Below, piece after piece: positions 9,184 to 17,253 of a DNA stretch of 64,000 nucleotides. This DNA comes from [Clostridium] celerecrescens 18A. GTDB taxonomy: Bacteria > Bacillota > Clostridia > Lachnospirales > Lachnospiraceae. Position numbers and translations under genes: made by a program. The DNA is taken from NCBI RefSeq assembly GCF_002797975.1, contig NZ_PGET01000001.1, positions 2,604,001-2,668,000 on the forward strand, in the 5' to 3' direction. The notes under the pieces are model-generated. The model was not told the DNA's origin. It ran no database searches and saw only the letters and a program-made list of their open reading frames with translations. Position 1 is the first letter of the stretch; every line of letters begins with the position of its first letter.

Positions 9184-10233
9184 CTATTCTTCATTTACCA
9201 GCAGTACTTTTCCCTTGACCTGGCCTGGTATCTTGAACATCTGGAAGGCCTCCTGTGCCTGGCTCATGGGAACCTTTTTATAGACAAACCCCGGGTCGAA
9301 CTTAAGCTGTCCGGTTGCAAAGTAGTGTGCTGTCAGGTTCCACTCCTTTCCAGGAAATGGGGAACTGTATGACATCCAGGAACCGGTCAGATAAAATTCC
9401 TTCCGGTTCATATTCTCCCACATGGCAGGAGTAAAGCTTAGCTCCTCATGAGGAGTGCCTACAAAGCAGACATGAGCTTTATTAGCCGCCAGTTCAAAGG
9501 CCATATGCATGGTGGAAATCTGTCCGGCTGTCTCAAATACATAGAAAAAACCTTTCCCCTCAGTAAAAGCCATGGCCTTTTCCATAAAGCCAGCTTCTGA
9601 GGTATTGACGGTTTCATCAGCACCCAAACGCTTAGCCAGCTCCAGACGCTCTTGGCTGATATCAAATACTACTACTTTTCTGGAACCAAATATTTTTGCC
9701 CACTGCATCGTAAACATTCCTATGGTTCCGCCGCCTAAAACCGCAACATGCTCACCGCCCCTGTACTGATTCTGGAAAATCCCATGAAGGGCAACGGTGG
9801 ATGGTTCAAACATGGCTCCCTGCTCATAGGAAATGCTCTTATCAAACACAACCGCGTTCTGCTCCGGTAATACCACATAATCCGCATTGCTGCCTTGCTG
9901 TCTGGAACCGATAAAGCTGTAAAGCTTGCAGAGGGAAAAGTTTCCATTCTGGCAGTCATCACATTTCATACACGGAAGTAATGGTGCTCCGGATACCCTG
10001 TCTCCGATCTTGATTTTTTTAACGCCCTCCCCTACTTCCACCACGTCACCGGAAAATTCATGTCCCAGGACTATGGGATAATAATGGACACCATGATGCA
10101 GTACCCTGGGTATGTCAGAACCGCATATACCGGATGCTTTCACCCTCACCTTTACCAGACCCGGTCCTGCCACCGGTTCCTCATAATCCTGATATTTCAC
10201 ATTTTCATTTGAACAAACGACTGCCGCTTTCAT
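9184..10233 (-). CDS. gatD: Zinc-dependent dehydrogenase, galactitol-1-phosphate 5-dehydrogenase-like
   Basis: A 349-residue medium-chain dehydrogenase. The catalytic zinc site is Cys37 (ICGSD) with His58/Glu59 (GHEF); structural zinc cysteines are 88, 91, 94 and 102; the Rossmann motif is GGGTIGMF. Stretches such as HYYPIVLGHEFSG, PLLPC, FIGSR and GSWMSYSSPFPGKEW match what I recall of E. coli GatD, which oxidises galactitol 1-phosphate to tagatose 6-phosphate. ATG 10233 follows AGGAGG; the upstream open frame belongs to the kinase. It is 10 nt after the FGGY kinase gene. Other polyol substrates (sorbitol, arabinitol) are not excluded. Confidence 0.82.
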   Translation of the reverse strand: MKAAVVCSNENVKYQDYEEPVAGPGLVKVRVKASGICGSDIPRVLHHGVHYYPIVLGHEFSGDVVEVGEGVKKIKIGDRVSGAPLLPCMKCDDCQNGNFSLCKLYSFIGSRQQGSNADYVVLPEQNAVVFDKSISYEQGAMFEPSTVALHGIFQNQYRGGEHVAVLGGGTIGMFTMQWAKIFGSRKVVVFDISQERLELAKRLGADETVNTSEAGFMEKAMAFTEGKGFFYVFETAGQISTMHMAFELAANKAHVCFVGTPHEELSFTPAMWENMNRKEFYLTGSWMSYSSPFPGKEWNLTAHYFATGQLKFDPGFVYKKVPMSQAQEAFQMFKIPGQVKGKVLLVNEE

Positions 10234-10243
10234 TTTCAGCCTC

Positions 10244-11752
10244 CTATTTTTCCATAATTTTCTGTAAGGAGTCATATATTTCCAGATAATACTGGTAATT
10301 CCGGTCATATACCTCCCGATTATCCTGATTCGGAACATGGTAACGCTTATTTTTAACCGTTATCTTGACCGCTTCTTCAAAATCCCCATAGATCCCTACG
10401 CCAACACCTGCCAAAATGGCAGCACCCAGGGTGGTGGCGGTATCGGAAGAGGGAACTGCAATGGGCTTTCCTGTTACATCCGACTTGATTTGCGTCCACA
10501 GAAGGGAATTTGCAGAACCTCCCATCGCCCGGAGCACACTCACCTTAGCACCTGTATGTTCGGCGACATCCAGATTATGCTTTAAGGACATAGCAACACC
10601 TTCCATAACTGCACGGATTAAATGCCCTTTTGTCTTGCTGAAATCCAGGCCATAATAAACGCCCTTTGCCCTTGGATTCCAGATAGGGGACCGCTCACCC
10701 GCCATATAAGGTAGAAAAATCAATCCATCGCTTCCCGGAGGGACTTCCTGTGCCAGATCATTAAACAATTCCAATGAACTTCTGCCACAGCGCTTACCCT
10801 CTTCCCGCTCATAATCAGCCAATTCCCGCTCCAGCCAGCGCATTGCTCCTCCACCGCCTGTTGTACCTCCCTGAAGCAGCCACAGACCAGGAATTACGTG
10901 GTAACCTAGAATCAGCCGTTTATCTGCCTGATATTGATCCATGCAGATACTCATTCCTCCAGCCTGCCCGCCCTGTTCCTGGGTCTCCCCCGGATGAATC
11001 ACACCGGCGCCCAAAGTACCGCAGGCTGCATCCAGGCCGCCTGCCACGACAGGAGTTCCAGCGGCAAGGCCGGATTGTGCCGCTGCATGCACAGTCACTG
11101 TTCCGATAACTTCATGACAAGGATAGATCTCAGGCAGAACTTCTTCGGGGATTTCCAAAGCTTTACACATCTCTTCACTCCATGTCCCTGTATGCATATC
11201 AAAGCAATGCAGCCCATACCCCTGTGAAATATCCTGTGTCAGTTTTCCAGTCAGCTTATAGGCGATAAAGCTGTTAGACTGCAGAATTTTATATGTATTC
11301 TGATACACCAGAGGAAGATTCCTCTGATACCAGATGATTTTAGCTGTTGTGTAGGATGGCTGTAGAGAATTGCCAGAAATTTCAAAAATACGATTTTCCC
11401 CCACCCTGTCGTTTAACTCCTTACAGATATCATCCGTCCTGGTATCCATCCAGATCGGTGTATTTGCAAGAACGTTTCCTTCCCGGTCAACCGCCACTGC
11501 CGCCCAGCTCTGTCCATCAATCCCGATTCCGGCAATTTGTTTTGCTTGGATTTTAGATTGCTCCAATACTGCTTTTGTTCCCAGACAGATTGCTGCCCAC
11601 CAATCCTCCGGATTCTGTTCCGCCCAGCCTGGTTTTGGATAAAAGACCTCGTATTCATTACTGGAAGAAGCAATGACATTTCCTCCCCGGTCGAAAAGAG
11701 CAACCTTGCAGGCACTTGTACCGATATCGATTCCCAATAAATATGGCCCCAT
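10244..11752 (-). CDS. FGGY-family carbohydrate kinase
   Basis: 502 residues of the xylulokinase-like FGGY fold: phosphate-binding LLGIDIGTSACK at the N-terminus, IDGQSW, the catalytic-base region GGLDAACGTLGAG, GGTTGGGG and the C-terminal GGSANSLLWTQI. GGAG six nt before ATG 11752 selects that start over an in-frame ATG at 11764, which lacks spacing. In this operon it is the only kinase that could make the sugar- or polyol-phosphate used by the GatD-like enzyme, since no PTS genes are in view. Family members phosphorylate xylulose, ribulose, erythritol, glycerol and others; the substrate is unassigned. Confidence 0.9.
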   Translation of the reverse strand: MGPYLLGIDIGTSACKVALFDRGGNVIASSSNEYEVFYPKPGWAEQNPEDWWAAICLGTKAVLEQSKIQAKQIAGIGIDGQSWAAVAVDREGNVLANTPIWMDTRTDDICKELNDRVGENRIFEISGNSLQPSYTTAKIIWYQRNLPLVYQNTYKILQSNSFIAYKLTGKLTQDISQGYGLHCFDMHTGTWSEEMCKALEIPEEVLPEIYPCHEVIGTVTVHAAAQSGLAAGTPVVAGGLDAACGTLGAGVIHPGETQEQGGQAGGMSICMDQYQADKRLILGYHVIPGLWLLQGGTTGGGGAMRWLERELADYEREEGKRCGRSSLELFNDLAQEVPPGSDGLIFLPYMAGERSPIWNPRAKGVYYGLDFSKTKGHLIRAVMEGVAMSLKHNLDVAEHTGAKVSVLRAMGGSANSLLWTQIKSDVTGKPIAVPSSDTATTLGAAILAGVGVGIYGDFEEAVKITVKNKRYHVPNQDNREVYDRNYQYYLEIYDSLQKIMEK

Positions 11753-11771
11753 ATCATTCTCCATCCTGTAT

Positions 11772-12623
11772 TTATTTTGCTTTACGATCACAGCCACATA
11801 CCAGAATGCGATTTTTCACAAGTTCTTTCACAGCTTCCATTCCGGCACCTCCCAGCTTTTTAGGGTCAAAGGTATCCGGATTCTTTGCCATCAGCTTCTT
11901 TCCCGCCTCTATGTAGGCAACCCTTAGTTCTGTTGCAAAATTCACTTTGCACATTCCTCTCTGTACACATTCCCTGATATCCTCATCCTTAAGGCCTGAC
12001 GCACCATGAAGTACCAGAGGTACGGAAACCAAAGCCCTGACTTTGGAAACCCTATCTTTGTCCAAGACCGGCGTACTTGCATAAAATCCATGAGCCGTAC
12101 CGATGGCAATTGCCAAAGAATCCACACCGGTTCGTTCCACAAACTCTCTGGCCTCTTCCGGATCTGTATTAGTATCCCCATCGGCTTCCAGGTCATCTTC
12201 CTTTCCGCCCACCTTACCTAACTCCGCTTCCACCGGAATACCACAGGCTTTTGAAAGCTCCACCACCCGTTTCGTGAGAGTGATGTTCTGTTCAAAATCC
12301 TCATGGGATCCATCAATCATAACCGATGTATAGCCTGCATGGATTGCCTGGGCCACAAGTTCATAGCTATTTCCATGATCCAGATGAAGGCATACCGGAA
12401 TACCGGCCTTTTCCGCCTCTGCCTCCACCATAGCCTGATATGTTTCCAGTGTTCCATACTTTACGGTAGACGGTGTTGTCTGAAGCATTACCGGAGCTTG
12501 CAATTCTTCTGCTGCAGCTATAACCGCCTTTACCATCTCCATATTTTCCACATTAAAAGCTCCCACTGCATATCCGCCCTTCTGCGCATCAAGCAGCATC
12601 TGTTTCGACGTAACTAATGCCAT
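11772..12623 (-). CDS. Class II fructose/tagatose-bisphosphate aldolase (GatY/KbaY-like)
   Basis: A 283-residue zinc aldolase that would split a ketose 1,6-bisphosphate into dihydroxyacetone phosphate and glyceraldehyde 3-phosphate. Asp82-His83 lie in LHLDHGNSY, Zn ligands in GTAHGFY and VLHGASGL, with the glycine-rich phosphate loop KVGGKEDD. The size and motifs fit the KbaY/GatY/Fba class IIA-B group. AAGGAGG precedes ATG 12623. It is the first gene of the operon and its promoter carries an activator-type element shared with fucU. Confidence 0.92.
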   Translation of the reverse strand: MALVTSKQMLLDAQKGGYAVGAFNVENMEMVKAVIAAAEELQAPVMLQTTPSTVKYGTLETYQAMVEAEAEKAGIPVCLHLDHGNSYELVAQAIHAGYTSVMIDGSHEDFEQNITLTKRVVELSKACGIPVEAELGKVGGKEDDLEADGDTNTDPEEAREFVERTGVDSLAIAIGTAHGFYASTPVLDKDRVSKVRALVSVPLVLHGASGLKDEDIRECVQRGMCKVNFATELRVAYIEAGKKLMAKNPDTFDPKKLGGAGMEAVKELVKNRILVCGCDRKAK

Positions 12624-12667
12624 TGTACTTCCTCCTTAAAATGTGATTTTTGTTTGATCTGATTTTA

Positions 12668-12739
12668 ATTATAAAGAAATTTTTTCAAATTATTAGTACC
12701 TAATCAGACAGGTCCAGGTTCCTGATGTCGTATTCTCGA
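12668..12739 (-). promoter_or_regulatory. Activator-type promoter of the aldolase operon with bipartite element
   Basis: Minus-strand TATAAT (12668-12673) lacks a good -35. Instead a 25-bp block (12686-12710, containing attagtacctaatcagaca) abuts the -35 position, and a second block, tgtcgtattctcga (12726-12739), lies 15 bp farther. Both blocks recur with the same spacing in front of fucU (14311-14335 and 14351-14364). The divergent AraC regulator is the likely binder. Confidence 0.65.
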
Positions 12740-12804
12740 ACATCTTGACTTGAACCATATCCTTTGGTAAACTAAAAATATCATTAAAGCGCAGGAGGGA
12801 TGCG

Positions 12805-13662
12805 ATGAGAACGGTATATACGGATTTAAATATTAAGATAACGGTCAATGCAACAACTTTCCTCGTTTTGAACATTGTGTTTGAGCGTTTTCTCCGTTCC
12901 ATGCCCAGACACAGCCATGGGAACAACAGCTACGAAATTCATTATATCCCCTATGGGCACGGAACCGTCTCTATTGACGATCAGGTTTATGATATTACCC
13001 CTAATACCCTTTATATGACCGGCCCCCACGTGGAACATGAACAAATACCTATTAAAAACGATCCTATGGCAGAGTATTGTATCTATTTTAAGATGCAGAA
13101 TGCAGGTGCTGCAGAGCAAAAACCGGAAACCGTGGCATATAAATTTGGACATACTCATTTCTGGTTCGGCCAGGACACCCAGGAGCTCTATCCGCTGATG
13201 CAGCAAATTTTCTATGAACTGGAACATAGGTATACAGGCTATATGATTCAGGTTGAGACACTGCTCCAGCAATGCGTGGTGAAGATTGTCCGCAATTATG
13301 AAAATAAACGACAGTCTAAGGTACATTTTTCTCCGTCTAATCTGGTGGACAGTAAATATATCATTGTCGAGGAGAGTTTTCTTTATGAATATGAGACTCT
13401 TACTTTAGAGAGCTTGGCCACACGCCTTGGCTTAAGCATCCGTCAGACAGAGCGTTTTTTAAAAAATTATTATGGAAAGACATTTCTTCAAAAAAAATCT
13501 GAGGCTAAAATGTCGATGGCTAAAATTTACCTTCATGATGCCAGCATGAATATTTCAGAGATTGCCGACCGGTTAAATTATTCATCTGTTCAACATTTTT
13601 CTTATGCTTTCAAACAATATTACGGAATTTCAGCAAGTAACTATCGTAAAAGCAGTCAATGA
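12805..13662 (+). CDS. AraC-family transcriptional regulator
   Basis: 285 residues: an N-terminal cupin-like sensing domain (MPRHSHGNNSYEIHYIPYG, GPHVEHEQ with paired histidines) and C-terminal tandem helix-turn-helices (LESLATRLGLSIRQTERFL and ISEIADRLNYSSVQHFSYAFKQ). GGAGGG precedes ATG 12805. It is divergent from the aldolase operon across 181 bp and is the natural candidate regulator of that operon and of fucU, which share an upstream element. Confidence 0.92.
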   Translation: MRTVYTDLNIKITVNATTFLVLNIVFERFLRSMPRHSHGNNSYEIHYIPYGHGTVSIDDQVYDITPNTLYMTGPHVEHEQIPIKNDPMAEYCIYFKMQNAGAAEQKPETVAYKFGHTHFWFGQDTQELYPLMQQIFYELEHRYTGYMIQVETLLQQCVVKIVRNYENKRQSKVHFSPSNLVDSKYIIVEESFLYEYETLTLESLATRLGLSIRQTERFLKNYYGKTFLQKKSEAKMSMAKIYLHDASMNISEIADRLNYSSVQHFSYAFKQYYGISASNYRKSSQ

Positions 13663-13672
13663 GAAATGCACT

Positions 13673-13716
13673 TAAGGGCATCCTCCGATTATTACATTCG
13701 GTGGAATACCCTTATA
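13673..13716 (+). terminator. Hairpin after araC
   Basis: An imperfect stem (taagggcatcctccg with cggtggaataccctta) follows the AraC stop by about 10 bp. There is no clear T-run, so terminator function is tentative. Confidence 0.45.
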
Positions 13717-13824
13717 GCCATAAAATTTATAAATGTAATAATTTAACTTCCGGCAATAAATGCAACTATCATCCGTTCCGTTCCAATGCATTGCGAAAAC
13801 CTGCCATCTTGGAACCACTCCTGT

Positions 13825-14259
13825 CTATATTACCACTCCTTTTTTTAGAATTAAATTGGCATACAGTGCTTTTTCGCTCGTCATGATTACTACCGAAGAG
13901 TGCTCCTTCGTTTTTTCATAAAACTTCCACTTATCAATCTCTTCAAAGCATTCTGCTCCCCGCTTATCGTATGTTGCAACAATCTCTTTGTATTGCTCCC
14001 AGATTGGGGTTTTTACATCATCTCCGGGGACGATTCCCATCAGAGTAACCGGATGCTCCACATAGGCATCCAGTGGAAATATTTGTAAAATTGCATCTAA
14101 TATCTCCGGTACCCCATGGCCATCCATGCGAATCACCTTTTTTCCGTAGGTATGTCCCGGGAAATTCCCATCTCCGATTGTAAGCTCATCTGTATGTCCC
14201 ATTTCACATAATACCTTCAATAATTCCGGGCTTATAATTGCCGGTATCCCTTTTAGCAT
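13825..14259 (-). CDS. fucU: RbsD/FucU-family sugar mutarotase (L-fucose mutarotase-like)
   Basis: A 144-residue protein of the RbsD/FucU fold, which interconverts anomers of fucose, ribose or related sugars in the cytoplasm. The family signature MLKGIPAIISPELLKVL and the catalytic-His segment EMGHTDELTIGDGNFP are present, and the C-terminus has the typical YANLILKKGVV ending. GGAGAT lies about 10 nt before ATG 14259. It is a single gene whose promoter element is shared with the aldolase operon, suggesting it serves the same sugar. The FucU rather than RbsD assignment is by length and motif only. Confidence 0.88.
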   Translation of the reverse strand: MLKGIPAIISPELLKVLCEMGHTDELTIGDGNFPGHTYGKKVIRMDGHGVPEILDAILQIFPLDAYVEHPVTLMGIVPGDDVKTPIWEQYKEIVATYDKRGAECFEEIDKWKFYEKTKEHSSVVIMTSEKALYANLILKKGVVI

Positions 14260-14291
14260 AACGTTTTATCTCCTTCCTTTTCCTTAAGTTG

Positions 14292-14364
14292 ATTATATAA
14301 AATAATTCTCCAAATAATTAGTATCTTATCAGACATAGCATTCTGATGCATGTCGTGTTATCGA
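14292..14364 (-). promoter_or_regulatory. Activator-type promoter of fucU with the same bipartite element
   Basis: Minus-strand TATAAT (14292-14297) is followed upstream by block 1 (14311-14335, attagtatcttatcagaca) and block 2 (14351-14364, tgtcgtgttatcga). The spacing between blocks is identical to that at 12686-12739, and the -10 distance differs by only 1 bp. Confidence 0.65.
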
Positions 14365-14369
14365 CCATA

Positions 14370-14417
14370 AATACACCTATACCGGCCTTCTGTAATCTTT
14401 CGCCGCAAAGGTGTATT
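14370..14417 (-). terminator. Possible terminator after the MFS gene
   Basis: Arms aatacacct (14370-14378) and aggtgtatt (14409-14417) enclose an inner CCGGC/GCCG pairing. It lies about 100 bp beyond the MFS stop and has no strong T-run. Confidence 0.35.
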
Positions 14418-14514
14418 CATTCCTCTATTTTCTATATTCTACAGTTGGTGAGTTTTAAAAATTGTGACAAGCATTGCATTGCGCAGCCGCCATTATTTTT
14501 TTATATTTCACCAA

Positions 14515-15786
14515 TTAAGTTTTATAATTCATGTTAATTTTATGAAATACGATTTTCACAATTACAGTAGAGCACAATATAAGAAACACATTAACACATT
14601 TAAATAAATCCAAAGAAAATGAATAAATTGTCGAGACTCTATTGTACCTTGAGTTATTTATAATGATACCAAACATATTAGTAGAGATAAACGTAGCAAC
14701 ATAGATAATGATCTGATATAGGTTTAAAACCATAAAGGAATCTTCCGTCTTAACTAGGTTATGCTGTAAAATTGTCATCATAAGATATATACTAGATGCA
14801 ATTACACCACTTAACAGTGATAGCATAATAATAAAAATTACATTTATTATATTGCCCGAGGTGTAAATAGGAAGCATGACTAATATCATCATATATATTA
14901 GATATAATTTACATATACATTTACTTCCCTTATGCAGATTCCTATCTAATAACTTACCCAATAATGGTAGGGATAATGTTCCGCCTAAATTATTTAGCGT
15001 TATATATAAGGTTACGAGCTTTGAAGAATATCCCAGTGTAGTTTTAAGATAAACTACATTCAATGTAAATCCTATGCATAAAAACATAAGGTCTAAGATA
15101 AGTGCCCATAATATTTTCTTATTATCTATTAATTGCTGCAATAATGGTTTATTGGTTCCATTATAATAATTGCTTTCAAATATGACCTGTTTTTTTTCTA
15201 TCTTTTTGATTGCGTAAAACTGTATTAAAAGACCAAATAGAGATACATACAATAGAGCCTTATATTGAAAGATATTCATAGTATCTCCTACGAAAAATGC
15301 TAGAAGAAAAACAAATACTGTGTTCAGCGACATAAATACGAACCTCATTCTACTAAAGAACTGTCCTCTGTCACTGATTGATGTAATCTCTTTCATTAAG
15401 GGTTGCCAGCATATGCCCACACCAAATTCTACAGCAATCTGATAAATTATTATTAAAGCAGTATATTTCCTGACTCCCAGCAAACTCCACGGGATAGATA
15501 GTAGCGTTGCTACAAAAACCGCTTTCGCAATAATACTGATTTCTATCATTTTTACCTTATTGCTCCCCCTTAATATGAATATCAGGGGGAGCCTTACTAA
15601 TGCAATCAAAGGTATCAATGACAATATAAAGGTGATATTTACAGTTTGGAATAAAAGGATATCTGTTAGAAATAAAACCATAATATCGCCTGTCAAAGTA
15701 TTTGTAATTATCTGATTAAAAGAATTAAATATAATAGCCTGCTTCTGGCAATACTTTTTCTCACTATTAATATTAATGCTTTCCAT
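14515..15786 (-). CDS. MFS-type membrane transporter
   Basis: 423 residues, very hydrophobic, with about 12 predicted membrane segments (for example 34-55, 53-72, 87-108, 150-175, 217-240 and 300-345). A charged central loop (KKIEKKQVIFESN) separates two halves, and a conserved-looking loop ICWQPLMKEITSISDRGQFFSRMR follows TM4. The fold resembles major-facilitator proteins; no substrate motif is recognised. Base composition is clearly more AT-rich than the flanking sugar operons. It starts 12 nt after a 40-codon peptide gene, so the two are probably co-transcribed and the transporter may export that peptide or a product made from it; this is inference. Confidence 0.75.
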   Translation of the reverse strand: MESININSEKKYCQKQAIIFNSFNQIITNTLTGDIMVLFLTDILLFQTVNITFILSLIPLIALVRLPLIFILRGSNKVKMIEISIIAKAVFVATLLSIPWSLLGVRKYTALIIIYQIAVEFGVGICWQPLMKEITSISDRGQFFSRMRFVFMSLNTVFVFLLAFFVGDTMNIFQYKALLYVSLFGLLIQFYAIKKIEKKQVIFESNYYNGTNKPLLQQLIDNKKILWALILDLMFLCIGFTLNVVYLKTTLGYSSKLVTLYITLNNLGGTLSLPLLGKLLDRNLHKGSKCICKLYLIYMMILVMLPIYTSGNIINVIFIIMLSLLSGVIASSIYLMMTILQHNLVKTEDSFMVLNLYQIIIYVATFISTNMFGIIINNSRYNRVSTIYSFSLDLFKCVNVFLILCSTVIVKIVFHKINMNYKT

Positions 15787-15798
15787 TCGTCTCCTTTA

Positions 15799-15921
15799 CT
15801 AAATAGCCAATGCACACATTGAAACTATCTTTAAAATCTCCTCTGGTGAAAGACTTTGCTGGAACCAATCATTCCCATACTCATTTACTAATTCTTTATG
15901 CCAATCCTCCCAAGTACTCAT
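15799..15921 (-). CDS. Small 40-residue peptide upstream of the MFS transporter
   Basis: A short open frame starting MSTWEDWHKEL and ending ILKIVSMCALAI. It contains three Trp, one Cys close to the C-terminus, and an SPEEIL helix-start, resembling a leader/core layout of a modified or signalling peptide. It stops 12 nt before the MFS gene and follows a TATAAT promoter (15963-15968). A TAA sits directly before the ATG, so no longer form exists. No clear Shine-Dalgarno is seen, which is the main weakness. I do not recognise the family; no maturation enzyme is nearby. Confidence 0.5.
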   Translation of the reverse strand: MSTWEDWHKELVNEYGNDWFQQSLSPEEILKIVSMCALAI

Positions 15922-15962
15922 TTATCTAAAATGCTTTTCTGAACTTTATTCGGAAATTTACA

Positions 15963-16058
15963 ATTATACTTGACTTTCTTTAATAGTTAGTCATGCATTT
16001 ATTTGTTACATTTCACAAATGTATGTCTCATTGACAAATTATTTTAAATCATTATAAT
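15963..16058. promoter_or_regulatory. Divergent promoters and palindrome between peptide operon and AraC gene
   Basis: Plus strand: TTGACA (16031-16036), 16-bp spacer, TATAAT (16053-16058) for the AraC gene. Minus strand: TATAAT (15963-15968) with no good -35 for the peptide/MFS operon, suggesting an activator. Between them is a perfect palindrome acatttcacaaatgt (16008-16022), a candidate operator. Confidence 0.55.
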
Positions 16059-16119
16059 AATTATTAAGTAATAAAAATATCTATATATTGATTATTTTTA
16101 TAATTAAGTTGAGGTGCCT

Positions 16120-17022
16120 ATGCAAATTATAGTTGATAATCAACAAAAAGAGTTAAAAATGCATGGTTCTAAAGAATATCCAATTTTAATCAGTAAGGAA
16201 GTATTATCCAGATATGACAAAGGTTATTTTTTGGATCATTGGCATCCAGAATTAGAATTTACTTATATTATAGAAGGCGAGATCCTATATACAATAAATG
16301 GATTTGAACATTTGTTAAAAAAAGGACAGGGAATCTTCTGTAATCAAAATATGATGCATAGTGGAAAGATGCATAACAGACAAGATTGTGAATATTTATC
16401 CATCACATTTTTGCCAAAACTCATTTACGGTTTTGAACTAAGTCGTATTAAGACAAAGTATATAGATGAAATCGTCAAAAATCCGTCTCTTACTCACCTT
16501 TTATTACTAGACAATGATCAAGATGCAAAGAATATCTTGCAAAATTTATCAGAGGTTTACACTTTATATTTAAACAACAAGGAAATCAACGAGTTAAAGT
16601 TACTTACATATTTGTCCACCATATGGATGAATTTATATGATTGTTTTGAGAAATCTAAAAGTGAATTTACAGTGTGTGCCTATAATGAAAAGGACCTGAA
16701 TCGGTTAAAGAAAATATTAGAATATATACAGAATAATTATGGAAGAAAGCTATCTTTAGAAGAGATCGCTGATAGTATAAACATTTGCACAAACGAATGT
16801 TGTCGATTTTTCAAAAAACATATGAACTCAACTATAAGTACCTATATATTAAGCTATAGAATTGAAAAAAGCTTATATCTATTAGATAATACGGATTTGA
16901 GCATAACAGATTTAGCACATAACATAGGTTTTTCTAGTGCAAGCTATTATACACAGATTTTTCGAAAACAAATGGGATTTACTCCTATCCAATATAGGAA
17001 TAGAAAAAATAATCAATTATAA
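16120..17022 (+). CDS. AraC-family transcriptional regulator
   Basis: 300 residues. The N-terminal cupin (DHWHPELEFTYIIEGE, with HWHPE typical of AraC_binding domains) is followed by a linker and two C-terminal helix-turn-helices (LEEIADSINICTNECCRFFK and ITDLAHNIGFSSASYYTQIF). GAGG five nt before ATG 16120 selects it over GTG 16114. It is divergent from the peptide/MFS operon and shares its AT-rich composition, so it probably controls that unit in response to a small molecule or peptide. Confidence 0.92.
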   Translation: MQIIVDNQQKELKMHGSKEYPILISKEVLSRYDKGYFLDHWHPELEFTYIIEGEILYTINGFEHLLKKGQGIFCNQNMMHSGKMHNRQDCEYLSITFLPKLIYGFELSRIKTKYIDEIVKNPSLTHLLLLDNDQDAKNILQNLSEVYTLYLNNKEINELKLLTYLSTIWMNLYDCFEKSKSEFTVCAYNEKDLNRLKKILEYIQNNYGRKLSLEEIADSINICTNECCRFFKKHMNSTISTYILSYRIEKSLYLLDNTDLSITDLAHNIGFSSASYYTQIFRKQMGFTPIQYRNRKNNQL

Positions 17023-17026
17023 AAAA

Positions 17027-17068
17027 GCGATTCTGTATGATTTTTAACATTGCAGAATCACTTTTTTT
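17027..17068. terminator. Intrinsic terminator after AraC gene
   Basis: Stem gcgattctgt (17027-17036) with gcagaatcac (17052-17061), two non-Watson-Crick pairs, followed by seven T. The remaining bases to 17253 hold no gene. Confidence 0.75.
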
Positions 17069-17253
17069 GCTTATTAAGTAAGCACCCTTACACGATTTGA
17101 ACCCTTTTCATTGGACAGATTTTATGCTTCTTTGCAATTGCTGACTCTATAATTACCGGAATCCGTGTTCCCTTTATGAATAACATCTACACCACTATTA
17201 GAGGTTAACGGAATTATTATGGCTTTTGCTCTGTAGATATATAATTTTCCAAA

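Noticed and set aside
17069..17216. A minus-strand segment with GGGTTCAAATC resembling a tRNA T-arm, possible attachment-site remnant
   Set aside because: No acceptor, D or anticodon stem can be folded around it and no second copy was seen.
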